NCBI GenBank assembly: GCA_964435305.1
Contig: CAYSZH010000143.1
Span: 1-12,250, forward strand
Direction of reading: 5' to 3'
Origin: Granulosicoccus sp964435305
Lineage (GTDB): Bacteria; Pseudomonadota; Gammaproteobacteria; Granulosicoccales; Granulosicoccaceae
DNA: 12,250 bases
Shown in pieces: positions 7,941 to 12,250 of this stretch. A program made the position numbers and the translations under genes. Numbering within the stretch: the stretch's first letter is position 1; every line of letters starts with the position of its first letter. The notes under the pieces were generated by a model. It did not search any database. It saw only the letters and a program-made list of their open reading frames with translations, and was not told the origin of the DNA.

Positions 7941-8198
7941 ATGAAAGGTGGAGAATTTGGTTCGAAACACACAAAACGACTTGGTTTTTCTGGGGCTGTG
8001 ATAGCACTATTTGCGCTTCTATTATGCGAATTGCCGATCTTACTTGCCTTACTTGGTATGGTTGGATTGAGTTCAGCATTTTCAGATCTTGCATTATCGC
8101 GAACTATTGCTTTAGTAAGCACTGTTGTTGGAATCATTTTATTCTTATCGTTAGTATGTGCTCTCGCTTATCGAATCACTCGCAAGGAACGATCGTGA
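7941..8198 (+). CDS. Two-helix MerF/MerT-like membrane protein with degenerate Cys pair
   Basis: This 85-residue integral membrane protein has helices at about 15-48 and 54-77 and a positively charged C-terminal tail (YRITRKERS). The first helix, LLLCELPILLALLGMVGLSS, lines up with the mercury importer MerF and with MerT, where a Cys-Cys-x-x-Pro motif is followed by a similar LLG-x-VGLS run. Here the first Cys of the pair is Leu28 and the second is Cys29, with Pro32 conserved; Cys73 sits in helix 2. MerF and MerT pass Hg(II) across the inner membrane through that vicinal thiol pair, so transport by the usual mechanism is doubtful. I chose ATG 7941 with GGGA (7929-7932) as ribosome-binding site; a TTG at 7935 overlapping the previous stop would add two residues. 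The stop overlaps the MerR start (GTGA). Confidence 0.75.
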   Translation: MKGGEFGSKHTKRLGFSGAVIALFALLLCELPILLALLGMVGLSSAFSDLALSRTIALVSTVVGIILFLSLVCALAYRITRKERS

Positions 8199-8599
8199 AG
8201 ATAGGTGAAGTATCCAAGCGCCTGGACATTCCAGCCTCTGCAATACGCTATTACGAAAAAAAAGGCCTGATAAAACCACCGATACGTGTATCTGGTAAAC
8301 GTGAATTCAGTGAAAGTGCTTTAGTTATTCTGAGATTTATTCAGTTAAGCCAGGCGGCGGGATTTACCATTGCTGAGATACAACTGATTCTAGAGCAACA
8401 CATGCAGGATTCAACTCAGTGTGGTCTTTGGCAACCTGCCGTTAAGAAAAAACGAAAAGAAATAAAAAACAAAATCAAGGAACTAAAACAGATAGAAACA
8501 GTATTAAGTGCGTTAATGGAATGTCGCTGCGAGTCAATTGAGCATTGTGTAACATCGGCACTAAAGGACTCCCGCTGGGATCAAGGCCACGACGAATAA
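8195..8599 (+). CDS. MerR-family metal-responsive transcriptional regulator
   Basis: This 134-residue regulator is comparable to CueR (135) and slightly shorter than MerR (144). Residues 3-29 form the winged helix-turn-helix with IRYYEKKGLI, and a long Lys-rich dimerisation helix covers about 78-108. Cys76 stands at the base of that helix, where Hg/Zn/Pb/Cd sensors carry Cys and the monovalent-metal sensor CueR carries Ser. The C-terminal loop has Cys110, Cys112, His117 and Cys118; Cys110 to Cys118 matches the CueR ligand spacing. The set suggests a soft divalent metal such as Hg, Cd, Pb or Zn; this is inferred. GTG 8195 is preceded by AAGGA (8184-8188) at 6 bases and overlaps the previous stop. 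The frame is open for 101 more codons upstream, but that part is unlike MerR. It probably acts on the 7557-7587 promoter. Confidence 0.9.
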   Translation: MKIGEVSKRLDIPASAIRYYEKKGLIKPPIRVSGKREFSESALVILRFIQLSQAAGFTIAEIQLILEQHMQDSTQCGLWQPAVKKKRKEIKNKIKELKQIETVLSALMECRCESIEHCVTSALKDSRWDQGHDE

Positions 8600-8639
8600 T
8601 CTTGCTATTCAGTGATTTGGAGTCTTTTCAGTCACCTTT

Positions 8640-8826
8640 ATGGTTCTCTGTTACGCTTTTGAAAAACGAGGGGCGGTTTACGTTGCGCTATTCGCACTGG
8701 CCTGTCTACTATCCGCAATTTATGCATTACTGCAGGGCGCTTATCCTTTTTATGTTAGCTGAAACGATATGGGCGGCTATTGCGTTTTTTCGGTATCGCT
8801 GCATATCTAAAATGCCGGCCTACTAG
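8640..8826 (+). pseudogene. Frameshifted gene for a small two-helix membrane protein
   Basis: From ATG 8640 the frame encodes 40 residues (MVLCYAFEKRGAVYVALFAL, then ACLLSAIYALLQGAYPFYVS) and stops at 8762. The sequence then resumes sensibly in the +1 frame as MLAETIWAAIAFFRYR, ending at TAG 8824-8826. Removing one T from the T5 run at 8747-8751 joins them into a 61-residue protein reading ...LQGAYPFMLAETIWAAIAFF. This matches my memory of a widespread family of small two-helix proteins with a FALACLxSxxYxFLxGxxPF...E-x-xW pattern and unknown function. It could be a real frameshift, a homopolymer sequencing error or, less likely, slippage. The ribosome-binding site is weak (GGAG at 8619-8622 is about 17 bases away). 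It lies 40 bases after the MerR gene and may belong to that operon. Confidence 0.6.
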
Positions 8827-8972
8827 AATCCGCTTACCCACTCGTCTGAGATTCACATTTCATTGAGATAAACCCTAAAAGGCTGTGCGCCTCCGGTAAT
8901 TCCAATGGGGGATATCAATTCCACATGATTTAACCAATACTGCGCAGTCACTCATCATTGGTCGTTAAAACA
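8827..8972. other. Intergenic leader of the VWD lipoprotein gene
   Basis: No coding region is recognised. A small stem (AGGC/GCCT) lies near 8880-8892, without a T tract. No clear promoter hexamer pair and no Shine-Dalgarno directly before the lipoprotein start are visible, so the transcription start of that gene cannot be placed. Confidence 0.3.
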
Positions 8973-11900
8973 ATGCAAGTATTGTTAAAGCAGATCCCCG
9001 GTCTGGCGCGTACCCTTCTAATTGTTAGCGTCGCCTTTTTCGTTGTCTCATGTAGCAGTAGTGATTCCGATACGGACACTAACTCTTCTGGGCTAGGTGA
9101 CACTACTGGCTCAGATGAAAACAACGATGGCACTACCATTAGTGATGACACAGGATTTTCGAACACATTGCAGCTGCGTGGCACAGTTCAAGATGTTTGG
9201 ACCTTTGAAGCTGTCAGTGTTATCGAAGCTGATGGCGCTGTTCGCGATATAACAAACGACATTATCGACGCCTATATGCCTGATGCTGCAGAGGCTGTGA
9301 CCGTTTCAGATACAGCGACTTTTCGAGAGTTCGTTGATTTAACGCCTTCTATTCAACGCTCATCGGGTTCGATGCGTGATCACATCGATGTGGTTGCTGG
9401 TGTACTTGAAACCGCTGACAGGAATTTTCTCGTCATGGTTGCTACCCCAGATGTGAGTATTGGTGGCTTGGTTGATGGCTCGGACCGTTTGCAGTTTGAT
9501 ATTACGCGCTTAGAAGGCGATATTCCGGCAGGCACGCCGTTGCTGTTAGATTATTATTTTGCAGTGACAACACCTGCGGACGAACCAGATCCTAATGCCG
9601 CAACCGATGGCATTGAATTGCTAACCGATCGTCTGGCTGACGGTCGTTTTATTATTCAAACCGATTCACCGGAACCAGGCAGTGATCCTCTACTGCTCGC
9701 TGGTAATATCGGAACTACATTTGAAGGGTCTCTCGGCGCGGGGCTACCTGCAAAGTCACAACCGCTAATCTGTAGCTTGCCAACTAAAGGAGGACGATGC
9801 GGGCCTTTATGCGCAGGGCGAGCCTTGTATGATATATACAGAGGATTTGAAGAAAGTTGGACTTCTCTGGATGCGAACTTTGGGCCCGGAACGGGATCCA
9901 GCGCTCCGCCTAGCCAAAAATGCCCTCCAGGTGCAAAATGCGGCCGTGCAGGAAACGATCCGCATATCAGAACGTTAGATGGCTTGAGTTACAGTCCGCA
10001 AGCTGTTGGGGAATTCACCGCTATTGATTACCAGACTGCGAATTCAAACATCGAAATGCAGTGGCGCTTTTCACCAGGTGTCAGCGATCGCACAGTGTCT
10101 TTCATAACAGCGCTTGCACTTGAGATTGAAGGCACCCGTATTAGCGTTGATCCTAATCGTGACGATAGGATCTTGGTGGATGGACAAGCACTGAGCTTCG
10201 ATGATATGGGCAACCCATTTATAGGAGCTGATGCTTACGATAACGACAACGGCCTTAGTATTACCGCGCCACGAGGCTCAATTTACATTGCAACTGATCA
10301 ATGGAGTTGGCTTCTAAGTTTTAGTGGCCGTGGTTTTACGTCTGGGCAGCTCTGGATCAAAGTCATGGTAACTGCTCCAGCGGCGCAATCAGATATTAGA
10401 GGGATGTTTGGTAATGCCGATGGCCAATCATTTGGAGATTTAGTTTCAAGAGATAACCTGTTTGTAGTGCCACCCATAAGCGAGGCTACCGTTGCTGACG
10501 TTTACGATAACTTCGTTAACACTTGGCGAATAGCTGAAGGTGATTCCTTATTTGATTACGGCGCAGGTGAATCTAACGCTTCTTTTACCGACACCACCTT
10601 CCCAGATTTCCCGAACCTGGTTGACGGTCGTAATACTCTATTGTCCATTGCTAGGCGGTCTCAAGCAAACGCAGAAATGCAGCCTCAAGCTGAAGCGGTA
10701 TGCAGAATGGCTGGTGTGAGCGAGCAGCCAAGCTTTGATGATTGCGTTACCGATATTCTAACCACCGGAGATTTTGAAATCGCTAACGACAGTTTTGTCA
10801 TGTCTGCTACCGATAGCATCATAAAGACATCCCAGTTTGGTACAGATATCGACGGAAGGGATTTACAGTGGTGGCATGTGGTTGATGGGTCAGCAAATTC
10901 AAACGATGGTGGCTTAATAGGCAATGACGCGGTGACTTTATATACCGCGGTGAATAGCGATGATGTTGCCGTGTTAAACGCAGTTGATACTCAAAGCGGG
11001 GTTAAGCTTTGGGAACTGGATAATGTAATGCCTCGCTGTGGTGCAGCACTCCCTACAAACGATAGAGTGGTAGTACAGATGAGCCCAAGTGGAGATGTTG
11101 CGTTGCTGGATGCGTACTCTGGTACAGAACTCAGTCGATATACTCCTGAAAGCACGTTAAGCAGTTGCTCTGTCGCATTGTTGTCCAACTCCAAATCTCA
11201 GGTTTTCCATACCACCAGAAACACGAGAACGGCGTTCGATATTGTAGATGACGCCATAACATTACGCTGGGTAAACACAAACTCCACCGATCCAATGTTA
11301 GACGGGCTTACAAACTGGGACGGAGACCTGGTCATGGCAGATGATCTATTCATCATGACAAATTTAACCACAAGCGAAGGTAGAATCCTGTCCCTTTTCC
11401 GAATAGATTCTGACACTGGGCTTGCTACGAATGGGTTAGAAAGTCGGGTATCGGTTCCTACCGGTTTGCAAGCTGGTGCTGATGATTTAATTGTGATAAC
11501 TGGCAGAGACATTGACGGTGTTGACTGGCTGCAAGGTTTTCAAGTGGGTAGCTCACCAATGTTAAGCAGCATTTGGGAGCGTCAGACTGGAGAGACGACT
11601 GCCGATGGGCTTACAAGCCTACCTGGGCGAATCGCTTATACCAATGAAGGTTTTGCCGGTTGGGCTCGTGTTAATGGTGAAAGGGGTATCGCTCACTTTG
11701 ACCCTGCTACAGGTTTTGCTAATTGGCATGCTGATACCAGCAGCTTTGACAACAACGGTCAGATAATTGCGCTAACAGATGGCGGGTTTGCAGTATCACC
11801 GTTTGGCAGTAACAATTTTGTAGAAGCTTATGCTGCAGACGGCAGTTTTGCCTGGTCAATACCGTACCCTAGTGGCGTTGACTTTCCAGTAGGCTTAAGG

Positions 11901-11990
11901 CCCATTGGCCGCGACACAATGGCGGTGATATCCCGGCATGCAGGTAACAGTGCTGCCAGTGCTTTTGTGTCGTTAGGTACGCGTCGATAA
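8973..11990 (+). CDS. Large lipoprotein with VWD-like domain and PQQ-like propeller
   Basis: Starting at ATG 8973 the product has 1005 residues. Residues 1-26 are a lipoprotein signal ending in FVVSC, with lipidated Cys27 followed by Ser, which favours outer-membrane sorting. An acidic Ser/Asp/Thr linker (about 28-62) leads to an unrecognised beta-rich region (about 63-250). A Cys-containing stretch follows (Cys267, 276, 280, 317, 323). The von Willebrand type D-like domain spans about 328-530, with NDPHIRTLDG at its start, RGMFGNADG near 476-484 and FVNTWRI near 514-520. From about 615 to the end there are PQQ-like propeller strands such as LNAVDTQSGVKLWEL, LLDAYSGTEL and HFDPATGFANWH. VWD domains mediate calcium-dependent protein assembly in animals; the bacterial role is unknown. 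Neither ATG 8973 nor the in-frame TTG 8958 has a good ribosome-binding site. It is probably a single-gene unit. Confidence 0.88.
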   Translation: MQVLLKQIPGLARTLLIVSVAFFVVSCSSSDSDTDTNSSGLGDTTGSDENNDGTTISDDTGFSNTLQLRGTVQDVWTFEAVSVIEADGAVRDITNDIIDAYMPDAAEAVTVSDTATFREFVDLTPSIQRSSGSMRDHIDVVAGVLETADRNFLVMVATPDVSIGGLVDGSDRLQFDITRLEGDIPAGTPLLLDYYFAVTTPADEPDPNAATDGIELLTDRLADGRFIIQTDSPEPGSDPLLLAGNIGTTFEGSLGAGLPAKSQPLICSLPTKGGRCGPLCAGRALYDIYRGFEESWTSLDANFGPGTGSSAPPSQKCPPGAKCGRAGNDPHIRTLDGLSYSPQAVGEFTAIDYQTANSNIEMQWRFSPGVSDRTVSFITALALEIEGTRISVDPNRDDRILVDGQALSFDDMGNPFIGADAYDNDNGLSITAPRGSIYIATDQWSWLLSFSGRGFTSGQLWIKVMVTAPAAQSDIRGMFGNADGQSFGDLVSRDNLFVVPPISEATVADVYDNFVNTWRIAEGDSLFDYGAGESNASFTDTTFPDFPNLVDGRNTLLSIARRSQANAEMQPQAEAVCRMAGVSEQPSFDDCVTDILTTGDFEIANDSFVMSATDSIIKTSQFGTDIDGRDLQWWHVVDGSANSNDGGLIGNDAVTLYTAVNSDDVAVLNAVDTQSGVKLWELDNVMPRCGAALPTNDRVVVQMSPSGDVALLDAYSGTELSRYTPESTLSSCSVALLSNSKSQVFHTTRNTRTAFDIVDDAITLRWVNTNSTDPMLDGLTNWDGDLVMADDLFIMTNLTTSEGRILSLFRIDSDTGLATNGLESRVSVPTGLQAGADDLIVITGRDIDGVDWLQGFQVGSSPMLSSIWERQTGETTADGLTSLPGRIAYTNEGFAGWARVNGERGIAHFDPATGFANWHADTSSFDNNGQIIALTDGGFAVSPFGSNNFVEAYAADGSFAWSIPYPSGVDFPVGLRPIGRDTMAVISRHAGNSAASAFVSLGTRR

Positions 11991-11997
11991 GTTTTGA

Positions 11998-12026
11998 AGG
12001 TGGCGCGCCGAATTGCGCCGCCACCT
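11998..12026 (+). terminator. GC-rich hairpin after the lipoprotein gene
   Basis: AGGTGGCG (11998-12005) pairs perfectly with CGCCACCT (12019-12026). Three more pairs form inside if one C is bulged, giving about 11 bp around a CGAATT loop. It starts 7 bases after the lipoprotein stop. The downstream sequence AGTTTAAAC has only a short T run, so intrinsic termination may be weak or the hairpin may mainly protect the 3' end. Confidence 0.6.
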
Positions 12027-12073
12027 AGTTTAAACATAGTGCCGCCTAGCTCCGATAGCAGTTAAATTCAAAA

Positions 12074-12100
12074 TTGGTATACACTCGATAGTTCTAATAA
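12074..12100 (+). promoter_or_regulatory. Possible promoter of the OYE-family gene
   Basis: TTGGTA (12074-12079) and TAATAA (12095-12100) could serve as -35 and -10 boxes, but the spacing is only 15 bases. The location, between a terminator-like hairpin and the next start codon, is right for a promoter. The match is weak. Confidence 0.25.
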
Positions 12101-12123
12101 TGCAATTGAGTCGCTAGCCAACC

Positions 12124-12250
12124 ATGTCAGCACTTTTTTCACCTTTGACCATTCGTGGCGTTACGCTACCTAATCGAATTGTTGTATCACCGCTGTGTAT
12201 GTATTCGGCTATAGAGGGTAAGCCACAAGCGTTTCATTTTGCACATCTGA
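12124..12250 (+). CDS. NADH:flavin oxidoreductase / Old Yellow Enzyme family, 5' part only
   Basis: The first 42 codons are present and the gene continues beyond the window. The start MSALFSPLTIRGVTLPNRIV followed by SPLCMYSAIEG is typical of FMN-dependent ene-reductases of the YqjM-like (thermophilic-like) OYE class. Cys25 and Tyr27 correspond to the redox-tuning Cys26 and Tyr28 of YqjM. Such enzymes reduce activated C=C bonds using NAD(P)H in the cytosol; full-length members have about 340-370 residues. FHFAHL stands where WHxxHL is more usual. The class call rests on the N-terminus alone, and no clear Shine-Dalgarno is visible. Confidence 0.85.
   Translation, partial: MSALFSPLTIRGVTLPNRIVVSPLCMYSAIEGKPQAFHFAHL

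Noticed and set aside
7892..8194. N-terminal extension of the MerR-family protein (101 more open codons in frame)
   Set aside because: The extension is Cys/Trp-rich and unlike any MerR N-terminus, and it overlaps the first two cassette genes. GTG 8195 has a good ribosome-binding site and begins exactly where the family normally starts.
8545..8826. A 93-codon open frame as a complete gene
   Set aside because: Its first part overlaps the MerR gene and is not protein-like. Only its last 25 or so codons look genuine, as the frameshifted end of the small membrane protein gene starting at 8640.
11198..11512. 104-codon open frame on the minus strand
   Set aside because: It is fully contained in the propeller part of the lipoprotein gene, with no ribosome-binding site or family features; it is a coding shadow.

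Overview
The window looks like chromosomal DNA of a Gram-negative, probably marine or aquatic gammaproteobacterium. This is inferred from a Sec signal peptide, a Tat signal, a lipoprotein signal suited to an outer membrane, a PKD/Fn3-decorated DUF1800 protein paired with a DUF1501 protein, and tight ATGA/GTGA gene overlaps. No rRNA, tRNA, insertion sequence, integrase or CRISPR array is visible. All supported genes read on the + strand.

Layout. (1) Positions 132-908 encode a solitary HpcH/HpaI-family class II aldolase with its catalytic residues intact. A perfect 12-bp inverted repeat ends 2 bases before its start codon. (2) Positions 988-7418 hold a translationally coupled pair. The first gene is a 1667-residue secreted multidomain protein: two copies of an N-terminal beta-rich module, two PKD domains, four Cys-bearing Fn3-like repeats, a third PKD domain and a C-terminal DUF1800 domain. 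The second is a Tat-exported DUF1501 (alkaline phosphatase/sulfatase-like) protein. (3) Positions 7557-8599 form a compact metal-response cassette. A textbook MerR-type promoter (19-bp spacer, perfect 22-bp dyad) drives a small three-cysteine 'ECC' protein, a two-helix MerF/MerT-like membrane protein that has lost one Cys of the usual pair, and a MerR-family regulator as the last gene. The reading frames abut or overlap. (4) Positions 8640-8826 hold a small two-helix membrane protein gene that appears split by one extra T in a T5 run. (5) Positions 8973-11990 encode a large lipoprotein with a von Willebrand type D-like domain and a PQQ-like beta-propeller-type C-terminus, followed by a GC-rich hairpin. 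(6) Position 12124 starts an Old Yellow Enzyme-family gene that runs off the window.

How the parts fit. The DUF1800/DUF1501 pair is probably one envelope or extracellular unit; its biochemical role is not known. The cassette at 7557-8599 is the most interesting self-contained system: an autoregulated thiophilic-metal operon that resembles a minimal mer system but has no MerA reductase and no MerP, and its regulator gene lies last rather than divergent. The large lipoprotein, the aldolase and the OYE-type gene look like independent transcription units.
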